From Leuconostoc citreum (GTDB lineage: Bacteria; Bacillota; Bacilli; Lactobacillales; Lactobacillaceae), in contig NZ_PUFH01000004.1 of the NCBI RefSeq assembly GCF_004354555.1, positions 124,001-188,000 of the forward strand: DNA of 64,000 nucleotides. Direction: 5' to 3'. Under the pieces are notes generated by a model. It ran no database searches, was not told the origin of the DNA, and saw only the letters and a list, made by a program, of their open reading frames with translations. This document shows, one piece after another, positions 56,445-64,000 of the stretch. Numbering within the stretch: position 1 is the first letter of the stretch; each line of letters opens with the position of its first letter. Both the position numbers and the translations under genes were made by a program.

Positions 56445-56517
56445 TCCGACTTAGCTCAGTTGGTAGAGCACCTGACTGTTAATCAGGTTGTCGCCGGTTC
56501 GAGCCCGGCAGTCGGAG
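56445..56517 (+). tRNA. tRNA-Asn (anticodon GTT), second copy
   Basis: Identical in sequence to the tRNA-Asn exactly 200 bases upstream, including about 18 bases of 5' flank (TTGTGTTAAGCAATTAT). It arose by duplication but has a different promoter. Confidence 0.97.
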
Positions 56518-56546
56518 TTATCAGGTAACCTCAGTGTTATCTACTT

Positions 56547-56619
56547 GCCGATGTAGCTCAGTTGGTAGAGCACGGGTATCGTAAACCTGGGGTCGGAGGT
56601 TCGATTCCTCTCGTCGGCA
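56547..56619 (+). tRNA. tRNA-Thr (anticodon CGT)
   Basis: 73 bases: acceptor GCCGATG pairs with CGTCGGC (one G-U), A discriminator, anticodon loop ATCGTAA giving CGT, reading ACG. Follows the second tRNA-Asn by 29 bases in one transcript. Confidence 0.95.
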
Positions 56620-56626
56620 TCAGTTT

Positions 56627-56669
56627 AAAACCTTCAATCATAAATGATTCGTGATTGAAGGTTTTTTTG
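56627..56669 (+). terminator. Terminator after tRNA-Thr
   Basis: AACCTTCAATCA pairs with TGATTGAAGGTT, loop of about 15 bases, followed by T-run. Confidence 0.85.
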
Positions 56670-56971
56670 TAATGTTGAGACTAATTGATTAGCTCAGTGT
56701 TATGTTGGTAATTTGAAAAATAAGCAAATGACGAGGTACAAAATACTTACTAACAAAAGATAAAAACAATTTGATTACAATATGTTGTTATTCTTATTAA
56801 AATGGCTGTTATTGCGAATCGATGTGATACAATAATGGCGGTGTAATTGACTTGCCTGATGACTCAGTGGTGATGGTCTACTTGTTTGCAAAATAGCTAA
56901 GTACTAAGTATTTCAACCTACTGCTTCCCATTGGTGCCAAAGGTATAGCCGTTTAATAATGGGAGAAAATC
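56670..56971 (+). promoter_or_regulatory. Promoter and long structured leader of the wall hydrolase gene
   Basis: The first 150 bases are plain AT-rich sequence. An extended -10, TGATACAAT (56825-56833), suggests a start near 56840 and a leader of about 130 bases. Near its end TCCCATT (56926-56932) pairs with AATGGGA (56958-56964), which covers the GGGAG ribosome site of the hydrolase gene. Between them is GGTGCCAAAGGTATAGCC. I recognise no riboswitch class; it does not match the c-di-AMP (ydaO) consensus. Confidence 0.45.
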
Positions 56972-59128
56972 ATGTTTAAACCTTGGTCTATTTTATCAAC
57001 GTCTGTTATCATCGCAACAGCACTAACTACTATCAGTTTAAAGCAAGCAAGCGCGGATACAATAACTGGCGCAGCAGTAGCCGACAATAAAACGCAGACA
57101 GTAACAACGCCAATAACAGCTGACGCTACTATGGTGTTAACTGCAACTGATGTTAACCGTCACCAAAATGTTGCAACGGTAACGAGTAAAGTACCTGATA
57201 AAGCCAGTGACACAAAAAATGATGTTTCAGTAACAACGGCTAGAGATAAGAGTCAGAAACAAGAGATTGTTCAAACCCCAGACAAACAAACGAGTGCTGG
57301 CAATGATATACCAACAGATATACAAGTCTCTCATTCAGTGGCGCGTGATGACACATCTGCTACTGAAACGACAGACACAGACAAGACATCGGAATCTGCC
57401 AGTGCTGGTAAGGTAGTGGTCAATCAAGAGACACATGAACATACTAATTCTCTGCAAGTAGCAACATTAACTAGTTTTCAAAACCAAAGGACCTTTCGGG
57501 ATTCTAATCGGGATTCTAAAATACAAGCTCGTTCTGGCTGGGTAAATGATAATGGTCAAAGAAAGTACCAAGAAAATGGTCATTTTATCAGTGGTGAGAA
57601 GAAAATAGATAACTACTGGTATAATTTTGATAACAACTATGTCATGTCACGTGGTTTGACACAATTACCAAATAAAATCGTGTACTACAATGCGCAAACT
57701 GGGCGAATGGTGTATGGGTATCTTTGGTACAATAATGATTTTATGTACTTTGATGATTATGATGGTCACATGATTAAGGGTGAACGGCATTACGGTAATA
57801 ACAGCATGGAGTATTACGATAATTCTGGTATGCAAGTACGTGATGCTTATGTCTGGGCTGGTAACACATTTTATTATATGAAGCCAAATGGCGATGCGGT
57901 TAAAGGTGTGCGTTATTATGGTAATGGCAATATGGAATTTTATGGTGATGATTTCAAGCAAGTACGTAATAATTATGCACAAGATGCTGCTGGCCGATAT
58001 TATTTAACTAGTAATGGGGATGCTTTCAAGGGTGTTCGCAACGTTGGTAATAGTTTTGAAATTTACGGTAACGATTATAAACAAGTTATCAATCAATATG
58101 TCGCTACTGGCAGTACCTTTTATTATATGGATCAAAATGGTCTGGCGATTAAAGGGATTCGCCATTATGGCAATAATAACATGGAGTACTATGGTAGTGA
58201 TGCCAAACAAGTTCGAGACGCCTATGTTCACGACAATGGTGTGCTATACTATATGAAATCTAATGGCGACGCGCTGAGAGGCTTTCGGCATTATGGCAAT
58301 AACATGTTAGAGTACTATGGAGATAATTTTGTTCAGTACCGTGACAAATACTTAATATACGGTCATAAAAGATACCATTTTGGCCGGTGGGGTGACGCTG
58401 ACACGATTGATACTGTTGATGCCAATGGCAATGTGGTCGCCGTATCGAAATTCAACGTCTGGGACACAGCTTATATAACAAAGTTTGCTGATTCAACATT
58501 AGGCGGTAGTCATGACTTGAAGCAGCTGGCTGGACAAAATGTTACAATTCTCAACAAGACACAGACGAATTATTCAAATTCTTCATACTATTATACGGTT
58601 AGGCTGGCTAATAATAACATTATTAGTCATGTTTTAGAGCAAGACTTACAATCGTCTCCGGTACAATTTCACGTGGATGTTAATCAAGTCATTAATTGGT
58701 TTGAATATAATAAGGGTCGTTTGACTTATTCAATGTATGGTTCACGTAATGGCGCCGATGGTACAGCCGATTGTTCTGGTTCAATGACACAAGCTTTGTA
58801 TGAGGCTGGGGCTAAACCATATGATTACTTGTACAGTACAGAGTCATTACATGATTATTTGACAAATAATGGATTCAAATTAATTATTGAAAATGCTTCT
58901 AGTTGGGATGCCAAACGTGGCGATATTGTGATCTGGGGTAAGCGCGGATTTAGTGAGGGAGCTTTTGGTCACGTTGGGATTATGACCACAACAGAAAATG
59001 ACCCATACTTTATTTCAACATGTTATTTAACAGCAGGGGCAAAAGGATCAGCTGTTCAAGAAGTGCGTTATAATGAATTTGCGCAACGTGACAGTTACCC
59101 GTATTACTATGTTTATCGTCAAATGTAA
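56972..59128 (+). CDS. Secreted cell-wall hydrolase with glucan-binding-like repeats and C-terminal cysteine peptidase/amidase domain
   Basis: A 718-residue exported protein. Signal peptide ends near residue 28 (KQASA). A Thr/Ser/Asp-rich linker (about 30-185) leads to about six repeats of roughly 45 residues (about 189-470) with aromatic motifs such as GNTFYYMKPNGDAVKGVRYYG, like choline- or glucan-binding repeats. A linking SH3-like region (about 480-560) follows. The C-terminal domain (about 566-718) has a likely catalytic Cys601 in TADCSGSM and His667 in FGHVGIM, as in Amidase_5/NlpC-P60-like enzymes. Probable peptidoglycan hydrolase. Its ribosome site is masked by a leader hairpin. Confidence 0.87.
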   Translation: MFKPWSILSTSVIIATALTTISLKQASADTITGAAVADNKTQTVTTPITADATMVLTATDVNRHQNVATVTSKVPDKASDTKNDVSVTTARDKSQKQEIVQTPDKQTSAGNDIPTDIQVSHSVARDDTSATETTDTDKTSESASAGKVVVNQETHEHTNSLQVATLTSFQNQRTFRDSNRDSKIQARSGWVNDNGQRKYQENGHFISGEKKIDNYWYNFDNNYVMSRGLTQLPNKIVYYNAQTGRMVYGYLWYNNDFMYFDDYDGHMIKGERHYGNNSMEYYDNSGMQVRDAYVWAGNTFYYMKPNGDAVKGVRYYGNGNMEFYGDDFKQVRNNYAQDAAGRYYLTSNGDAFKGVRNVGNSFEIYGNDYKQVINQYVATGSTFYYMDQNGLAIKGIRHYGNNNMEYYGSDAKQVRDAYVHDNGVLYYMKSNGDALRGFRHYGNNMLEYYGDNFVQYRDKYLIYGHKRYHFGRWGDADTIDTVDANGNVVAVSKFNVWDTAYITKFADSTLGGSHDLKQLAGQNVTILNKTQTNYSNSSYYYTVRLANNNIISHVLEQDLQSSPVQFHVDVNQVINWFEYNKGRLTYSMYGSRNGADGTADCSGSMTQALYEAGAKPYDYLYSTESLHDYLTNNGFKLIIENASSWDAKRGDIVIWGKRGFSEGAFGHVGIMTTTENDPYFISTCYLTAGAKGSAVQEVRYNEFAQRDSYPYYYVYRQM

Positions 59129-59134
59129 GTTATT

Positions 59135-59155
59135 AAAAGCCGAAGGGCTTTTTTT
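59135..59155 (+). terminator. Intrinsic terminator after the wall hydrolase gene
   Basis: AAAAGCC pairs with GGCTTTT around GAAG, followed by T. Confidence 0.85.
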
Positions 59156-59482
59156 CATTGCTTTCTGAAAATATTTGTTATAATGACAGTAGCAACACAG
59201 AAAGTTTTGAGTATTCATACGTTAATTTGGCGCAGCCATTAAAGGGGTAGCAAGAAATATGAATATGATTTTTAACATACTAGCTGACTTACACTTAGAA
59301 ATTATATATCGAAAAATACGCTCAAGAATTGTAACTAGTTCGCCATAGATTTTTTCATGCGCACGTGTATAAATTGTGCTATCAAGCTGTCTCCAAAAAT
59401 TTAAACGATAATCACAATAGGCATTGTGCGCATTTATCAGCTTAATGAGTCTAAATGACAATTGTTGAAAGTGAGTTGGCGC
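59156..59482 (+). other. Intergenic stretch with a promoter-like box and a tiny reading frame
   Basis: TATAAT at 59179-59184. AAAGGGG (59241-59247) is 11 bases before an ATG at 59259 that opens a 29-codon frame (MNMIFNILADLHLEIIYRKI and on) to 59348. CACAATAGGCATTGTG (59415-59430) is an inverted repeat. I see no known RNA. The frame could be a microprotein or part of the untranslated leader of the next gene. Confidence 0.3.
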
Positions 59483-59794
59483 ATGAATAGCGATTATTTG
59501 TACAAAGTCATTAAACACGCATTGTTAAAATTACAGGCAAAAGCTAATCAAAATGAGGCTGAGAGAGAAAAACTTATACCATATATTAAAAATTACCAAA
59601 AAGACCTAACAACACTTAAACGTAAGAAACGCGCAGTCCATCCAAATGATCTTAATAGTGGCGATTTAGCCGTGCGCTATGAAACACAAGTTGCCGTTGC
59701 CGACCACGAAGTTATCTTAATTATGCGAAAAACTGAACGGATAATTCAGGATCTGGCTAAGTGTCCGAGACGCGGTATTGCTGTTAATTATTAA
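59483..59794 (+). CDS. Hypothetical 103-residue helical protein
   Basis: I do not recognise this family. Hydrophilic, rich in Lys, Glu and Ala, with long predicted helices (about 5-35, YLYKVIKHALLKLQAKANQN in part; 65-90) and a single Cys near the end (KCPRRGIAVNY). No signal peptide or membrane segment. The start at 59483 is the most likely of the in-frame ATGs but has only a weak ribosome site (GTGAG). It ends 3 bases before a very strong terminator, which supports it as a true gene. Confidence 0.55.
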   Translation: MNSDYLYKVIKHALLKLQAKANQNEAEREKLIPYIKNYQKDLTTLKRKKRAVHPNDLNSGDLAVRYETQVAVADHEVILIMRKTERIIQDLAKCPRRGIAVNY

Positions 59795-59797
59795 TAT

Positions 59798-59841
59798 AAA
59801 AGAGACGTGCAATCTATTAATGGATTGCACGTCTCTTTTAA
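59798..59841. terminator. Strong bidirectional terminator
   Basis: AAAAGAGACGTGCAATC pairs exactly with GATTGCACGTCTCTTTT, a 17-bp perfect stem, loop TATTAATG. Confidence 0.92.
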
Positions 59842-59848
59842 AATGTCG

Positions 59849-61021
59849 TTAAGCTGGCTTAAATTTAACAGTGAAAGTTAGCACACTCGCAATGACTAAT
59901 ATGACAGCCACGAAACTATATGGCAAAAAACTATTAATGTCCAGTAGCACACCGCCCAGAACAGGACCAATAATATTACCGACACTTGTCAAAGACATAT
60001 TTAAGCCATTAATAAATCCTTGTTGTTCATTATCAATTTTGGATAGCATAGTTGTGATGGCGGGTCGTAGAATATCAAAACCAACGAAAATAATTAAGGT
60101 AGCGATAAATACTTCCCATTTGCTTTGCGAGAATAAAATCCACAAAATAGCAACAAATCCAGCCATAAAGCTGATACGAATGACCATCAGCTCACCGACT
60201 AACATGACGAGCTTTTCAAACAAAATAACCTGAAAAAAAAGAGATACGGCACCGTTGATTACTAAAAACCAAGCAATTTCTGTTAAATTAAAACCACGAA
60301 CATCATGAAAGTATAGGCTGAACATATTCTCAAAGGCAGACAAACCAAACGATGCCACAAAAATCATTAATAAAAGCATGACTAATGCGACTGTCCAAAA
60401 ATTACGAATAGTTTTAGTCTGAGATTGTGTCGTCTCAGCAATATTTTTGACGCGTAAGTCCTCGTCTTTTGGCATGAATATCATAAAAATGAGGAAAGCA
60501 GTGGCACCGAGTACAGCTGAACCAACGAAAGGCAGTGTATGATTAATATTAGCTAAAACACCACCAATACCAGGGCCTAAGATAATACCACCACTAAAAG
60601 AAGCGGATAACCAACCAATCACACGCGCACGATTATCGTTAGTTGTCATATCGGCTGCTAGTGCGGTAATTGAAGGAATTGACAATGCTGCCGCAAGACC
60701 ACCTAATGCGCGAGCTAGGTTGAGTAACCACAAAGCATTGCCTATGCCAAAAGCGAAAACAGCTTCCGATACAGCAAAAAAGAATAAACCAGCAGCAATT
60801 AAGGGGACACGCGCAAATTTATCAGAAATTTTACCAATAATGGGTGAGGCCACAAATTGTACAGCTGCAAACAGTGCAGCCATAATGCCCATATCAGTGG
60901 CTGTCAGTCCCATATCATCTTTGATATAGGGTTCAACTGGAATAATGAGACCAATACCCAACATAATGAGTAATTGTGATCCAACTAATAAAGTTAATGC
61001 ACGTTTTTGAATCTTTGTCAT
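59849..61021 (-). CDS. MFS drug:proton antiporter (DHA1 type)
   Basis: A 390-residue transporter with 12 membrane segments, similar in layout to NorA/Bmr-type exporters. Motif A is in GKISDKFARVPLIAAG, and motif C-like GPGIGGVLA lies in the fifth helix. The start reads MTKIQKRALTLLVGSQLLIM. Substrates cannot be predicted. The ATG at 61021 has only a weak ribosome site. The 174-base upstream leader contains a terminator-like hairpin, suggesting induction by read-through. Confidence 0.88.
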   Translation of the reverse strand: MTKIQKRALTLLVGSQLLIMLGIGLIIPVEPYIKDDMGLTATDMGIMAALFAAVQFVASPIIGKISDKFARVPLIAAGLFFFAVSEAVFAFGIGNALWLLNLARALGGLAAALSIPSITALAADMTTNDNRARVIGWLSASFSGGIILGPGIGGVLANINHTLPFVGSAVLGATAFLIFMIFMPKDEDLRVKNIAETTQSQTKTIRNFWTVALVMLLLMIFVASFGLSAFENMFSLYFHDVRGFNLTEIAWFLVINGAVSLFFQVILFEKLVMLVGELMVIRISFMAGFVAILWILFSQSKWEVFIATLIIFVGFDILRPAITTMLSKIDNEQQGFINGLNMSLTSVGNIIGPVLGGVLLDINSFLPYSFVAVILVIASVLTFTVKFKPA

Positions 61022-61195
61022 GAAATGTTCACGCTCTCTTTCAGTATTAAAAAAGTGTATAAAAAAGAGGACGTCGCATTGACAACGTCCAATCTATACC
61101 CATTCTGCAGGGTTAACGCATACGTGAAGTCACGTCGGTATTTACTTAATCACTATACAATATCATCAAAAAAAAGTTGTGTCAACTAGTCAAGC
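61022..61195 (-). promoter_or_regulatory. Promoter and attenuator-like leader of the MFS gene
   Basis: Minus strand: TTGACA (61195-61190), 17 bases, TATTGT (61172-61167). The leader of about 139 bases holds ACGTG-AAGT-CACGT-type hairpin (61132-61145) and then GGACGT pairing with ACGTCC (61090-61069), followed by CTCTTTTTTAT, a terminator. The four ACGT arms could pair in different ways. Confidence 0.5.
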
Positions 61196-61409
61196 TGGCG
61201 TAGTAAAATAGCAGCGAGGAAACGATAACGGTATACTAAAATAGGTTATCGCGCTAACTGCGTATAAATGACGTACCAATTGACAAAAAAGACGATTACA
61301 AAGCAAACAATTGACGATTATTTTCATGAAAAGAGATATGTTTGTAACATATAACCTGTTATGATAGAAGAATATGTTTAATCATAAATGGAGAAATAGA
61401 GGAGTAAAC
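61196..61409 (+). other. Intergenic region upstream of the APC transporter gene
   Basis: CGATAAC...GTTATCG extended by AGCG/CGCT (about 61213-61254) forms a long imperfect hairpin. TTGACG (near 61312) and the inverted repeat ATATGTT/AACATAT (near 61337-61353) lie closer to the gene. No confident promoter. The gene's GAGGAG ribosome site is at about 61398. Confidence 0.35.
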
Positions 61410-62729
61410 ATGGCGACAGATCAAAAACTTAATCGGACCATGACGTTAGTCCCTGCGATTTCAACTGTGATGGGTACAGTGATTGGGGCAGGGGTATTCT
61501 ATAAGGCATCGAGTGTAGCTGATGCAACTGGTTCGACAAGCATGTCGTTGTTTGTATGGTTAGTTGGTGGATTAATTAGTTTAGCAGCTGGTTTGACAGG
61601 CGCTGAATTGGCGGCCGCTTTGCCACAAACGGGTGGGATGCTTGTCTATATTGAACGTGCCTATGGCAAGCTAGCAAGTTATTTATTAGGTTGGGCACAA
61701 ATTATTATTTATTTCCCAGCCAGCATTGCAGCTAAGGGTGTCATCTTTGGGACACAGGTCGCTAATTTGCTACATTGGGGTAGTGCGGCGATTATTCCTT
61801 CTGGTATTGCCGCTTTGGTATCAGTTGCAATGATTAATATGTTGGGTTCAAAAATTGCTGGGCAGTTCCAGTCAATTACATTATTTTTCAAACTAATACC
61901 ACTAGCTTTAATTATTATTTTTGGCTTATTACAGCCAGGCGGGGTTGATGTCAGCTTATTCCCTGTGTCACCTGGACACGCAGTTGGCGGTTGGGCAACT
62001 GCGATGGGTGCTGGATTATTAGCCACAATGTATGCTTATGATGGTTGGATTCACGTGGGTAATATCGCCGGTGAAATGAAAAATCCAACCCGTGATTTAC
62101 CACGTGCGATTGCTGGTGGCTTACTAGGCATCATGATTATTTATTTGTTAGTTAATTATGCTTTCTTGCATGCATTACCATTTCATGCTATTCAAGGCAA
62201 TCAAAACACCGCTATGGATGCTGCACAACAAATATTTGGTGGTTTCGGTGGTAAATTAATTACAATAGGTATCTTAATCTCAATTTATGGTACTTTAAAT
62301 GGTTATACCATGACCGGAATGCGCTTGCCCTATGCTATGGCATTAGAAAACAGCTTGCCATTCTCAAAACATTTAGTTAAACTTAATCGTTTCAAGATTC
62401 CTTATATTGCTGGTATATTTGAATTGATAGTGGCGATTGCTTTGATGTTTGTCGGTGGGTTTGATACATTAACTGATATGCTGATTTTTGTGATTTGGTT
62501 ATTTTACACAATGGTCTTTATTGCGGTGATTAAGCTGCGTCGTACAGAACCAGACTTAAAGCGCCCATACCGTGTGCCATTTTATCCGGTTGTGCCAATT
62601 ATCGCTATTTTAGGCGGTGTATTCATTATTGGCATGACATTGATGACTGAATTTAAATTAGCTATGATTGGTGTCTTGGCAACATTAGCTGGGTTGCCAC
62701 TGTACTATTTCATGCAAAAGCGTAAATAA
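61410..62729 (+). CDS. APC-family amino acid transporter (SteT/LAT-like)
   Basis: A 439-residue permease with 12 membrane segments. The first helix has the APC glycine motif TVMGTVIGAGVFY, and helix 6 has AYDGWIHVGNIAGEMKNP, which in SteT-like exchangers lines the substrate site. Related to Bacillus SteT serine/threonine exchanger. Substrate unproven. The ATG at 61410 follows GAGGAGTAAAC; upstream in-frame codons have no site. Confidence 0.86.
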   Translation: MATDQKLNRTMTLVPAISTVMGTVIGAGVFYKASSVADATGSTSMSLFVWLVGGLISLAAGLTGAELAAALPQTGGMLVYIERAYGKLASYLLGWAQIIIYFPASIAAKGVIFGTQVANLLHWGSAAIIPSGIAALVSVAMINMLGSKIAGQFQSITLFFKLIPLALIIIFGLLQPGGVDVSLFPVSPGHAVGGWATAMGAGLLATMYAYDGWIHVGNIAGEMKNPTRDLPRAIAGGLLGIMIIYLLVNYAFLHALPFHAIQGNQNTAMDAAQQIFGGFGGKLITIGILISIYGTLNGYTMTGMRLPYAMALENSLPFSKHLVKLNRFKIPYIAGIFELIVAIALMFVGGFDTLTDMLIFVIWLFYTMVFIAVIKLRRTEPDLKRPYRVPFYPVVPIIAILGGVFIIGMTLMTEFKLAMIGVLATLAGLPLYYFMQKRK

Positions 62730-62737
62730 ATCAGTAA

Positions 62738-62766
62738 AACGTCTGACGATTGTCAGGTGTTTTTTA
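62738..62766 (+). terminator. Intrinsic terminator after the APC gene
   Basis: CGTCTGAC pairs with GTCAGGTG (two G-U) around GATT, followed by T6. Confidence 0.75.
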
Positions 62767-62861
62767 TTTTCGCCAACCACGCCTAAAAGCGAACCAGTAG
62801 CATTTTGAAAAATGACATGGTAAAATTTTATTAATCAAAACTTTTTTGCTCAGTATTGACA

Positions 62862-62950
62862 TGCTTGCGGGAGTAGCGGCACAAATGTGTGGGAAACTGA
62901 CTAACTAGGTAATCTAATATCTAGCGGCCAACCTTAAACAGCAAGACGCA
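62862..62950 (+). promoter_or_regulatory. Probable yybP-ykoY (Mn2+) riboswitch
   Basis: CTTGC-GGGAGTAGC at 62864-62877 matches the conserved 5' loop of the yybP-ykoY aptamer, and GGCCAACC plus GCAAG (closing the first helix with CTTGC) lie at the 3' side. The controlled gene is a P-type cation ATPase, as for yoaB in Lactococcus and mgtA/caxP in pneumococcus. No terminator is visible, so control is probably on translation or by an unclear route. Confidence 0.65.
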
Positions 62951-62980
62951 AAGTAAATTTCTCTTAAAGGAGTGTGTCAT

Positions 62981-64000
62981 ATGAGCATACAAACTAGTGA
63001 AACGGACGACGTGCCGTTATCGCCTGACATTAAGTTTCACAATCAAGAATGGTCCCAAGTTGTTGATGAACTATCAACGCCGTATCCTGATGGTTTGAGT
63101 ACCAAGGAAGCAACTGATAGGTTACACAGCAATGGGTATAATGAGGTGACATTAAAACCAACACCAAAATGGGTCATGTTTTTACGGCAATTCAATAATA
63201 TCATTGTGTATATTTTAGTTGTTGCCGCTGTTTTAACGTTATTGATGAGGCATTACTCTGACTCAGTGGTTATTGGATTAGTCGTGGTTATTAATGCGCT
63301 AATTGGCTATTTACAAGAAGTTAATGCAAGTAATGCACTTGAAAAGATTAAGCGCATGTTGTCAGTGGAAGCAACAGTGATTCGACAGGGACAACGTGTA
63401 GATATACCAGCGCGTGAATTAGTGACTGGCGATTTAGTATACTTAGAGGCTGGGGATAATGTCCCTGCAGATTTACGATTATTAGATGTTGATAACCTAC
63501 GCATACAGGAGTCATCCTTAACCGGGGAAGCAGATTCGGTTTTAAAAAATGATGCTGTATTATCTGCTAATATGCCATTAGCTGAGCGCTATAATATGGC
63601 CTATGCTTCAACAGCAGTGACTAACGGTAGTGCTACAGGTATTGTTGTGGCTACAGGGCTACAAACACAAATTGGACAAATTTCTCAAAGTGTATCAGAT
63701 GTCGCTGGAAACAAATCACCATTAACGCGAGAATTAGATAAACTGGGACATGGCATTTCTTGGTTTATTGTTGCGGCTTCTGTTGTGATGTTTGTTATTG
63801 GATGGTTACTAGATATTTATACATTGCCAACTTTGGTAATGGCTATTATTGCTATGATTGTTGGTTCAATGCCGGAAGGCCTTCCAGCTGCAACATCAAT
63901 TATTTTGGCAACTGGTGTACAAAAGTTAACCAAAAAACATGCGATTGTAAAAACTTTACCTGCTGCTGAAACACTGGGAGCCGTTGATATTATAGCTTCT
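62981..64000 (+). CDS. P-type cation-transporting ATPase (P2 type), cut by the window end
   Basis: The first 340 residues of a calcium/manganese-type ATPase (PacL/YoaB-like). Cation-ATPase N-terminal domain (about 25-75), first two membrane segments, actuator domain with LTGEAD (TGE loop), and helix 4 with VGSMPEGLPAATSI, the P2-type ion site. The phosphorylation motif DKTGT would lie just beyond the window. ATG 62981 follows AAAGGAGTGTGTCAT. With the Mn2+ riboswitch upstream, manganese export is the favoured role, calcium an alternative. Confidence 0.9.
   Translation, partial: MSIQTSETDDVPLSPDIKFHNQEWSQVVDELSTPYPDGLSTKEATDRLHSNGYNEVTLKPTPKWVMFLRQFNNIIVYILVVAAVLTLLMRHYSDSVVIGLVVVINALIGYLQEVNASNALEKIKRMLSVEATVIRQGQRVDIPARELVTGDLVYLEAGDNVPADLRLLDVDNLRIQESSLTGEADSVLKNDAVLSANMPLAERYNMAYASTAVTNGSATGIVVATGLQTQIGQISQSVSDVAGNKSPLTRELDKLGHGISWFIVAASVVMFVIGWLLDIYTLPTLVMAIIAMIVGSMPEGLPAATSIILATGVQKLTKKHAIVKTLPAAETLGAVDIIAS

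Noticed and set aside
56840-56971. c-di-AMP (ydaO-yuaA) riboswitch upstream of the wall hydrolase
   Set aside because: The class was considered because it often controls such genes, but the conserved core segments are not visible.
59222-59518. 98-residue minus-strand frame
   Set aside because: It overlaps the start of a plus-strand gene, has no ribosome site and no recognisable domain. The plus-strand reading with a terminator right after the stop is better supported.

Overview
The window is a low-GC Firmicutes chromosome segment, most likely from the Leuconostocaceae (Leuconostoc or Weissella). The support is a FemX-type aminoacyltransferase very like the Weissella enzyme, a KxYKxGKxW secretion signal, a dextran-type GH13_31 glucosidase, a cell-wall hydrolase with glucan-binding-like repeats, and the gene order mfd-rqcP-divIC-tilS-hpt-ftsH-hslO-lysS typical of Lactobacillales. 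This assignment comes from reading the sequence, not from a database search. Most of the window is ordinary housekeeping chromosome with tight operons and clear intrinsic terminators. There is no insertion sequence, CRISPR array or intact prophage.

Layout. 1-4.6 kb: 3' end of luxS, a methionine T-box leader driving a MetE-like methyltransferase, a peptide-binding protein and a class I glutamine amidotransferase. 4.7-13 kb: KimA-type K+ transporter, a small membrane protein, the murT-gatD pair (minus strand), then tdk, prfA, prmC and tsaC. 13-23.7 kb: ptsH-ptsI with cre sites, an ECF sigma/anti-sigma pair with a plausible autoregulatory promoter, the tsaB-rimI-rimI-tsaD operon, rex, femX, a HAD phosphatase with a structured leader, a FUSC-like membrane protein and a nitroreductase. 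23.8-29.1 kb: an accessory stretch with a divergent XRE/ImmA versus Cro-like module and a 1277-residue collagen-like surface protein. 29.2-33.7 kb: manA and the mannose PTS (manLMN-manO), with CcpA sites. 34.5-36.7 kb: groES-groEL under CIRCE. 36.7-44.6 kb: flavodoxin, DUF3290/DUF421, a UbiA prenyltransferase, then a minus-strand isomaltose/dextran-oligosaccharide operon with its own LacI regulator, and a CBS-ACT protein. 44.7-56.2 kb: pth, mfd, rqcP, divIC, tilS, hpt, ftsH, hslO, lysS. 56.2-64 kb: tRNA-Asn twice and tRNA-Thr, a secreted wall hydrolase, an MFS exporter and an APC transporter, each of the hydrolase and exporter behind a long leader, and the start of a P-type ATPase behind a probable Mn2+ (yybP-ykoY) riboswitch.

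How the parts work together. Sugar handling runs through ptsHI, manLMN, manA and the glucosidase/GPH operon, which share cre-type sites placed on or next to their promoters. The cell-envelope theme runs through murT-gatD, femX, the wall hydrolase and the collagen-like protein.

Most notable points: (1) MurT and Hsp33 are both complete but have lost all their zinc-binding cysteines; (2) the collagen-like domain consists of exactly 77 six-residue units with no proline, followed by an LPHTA sorting signal; (3) several uncharacterised structured leaders lie upstream of the HAD phosphatase, the wall hydrolase and the MFS pump; (4) two tandem promoters, each with a cre site on its -35 box, lie upstream of manL; (5) several housekeeping starts lack a Shine-Dalgarno and sit by tiny upstream reading frames or -10-like boxes.
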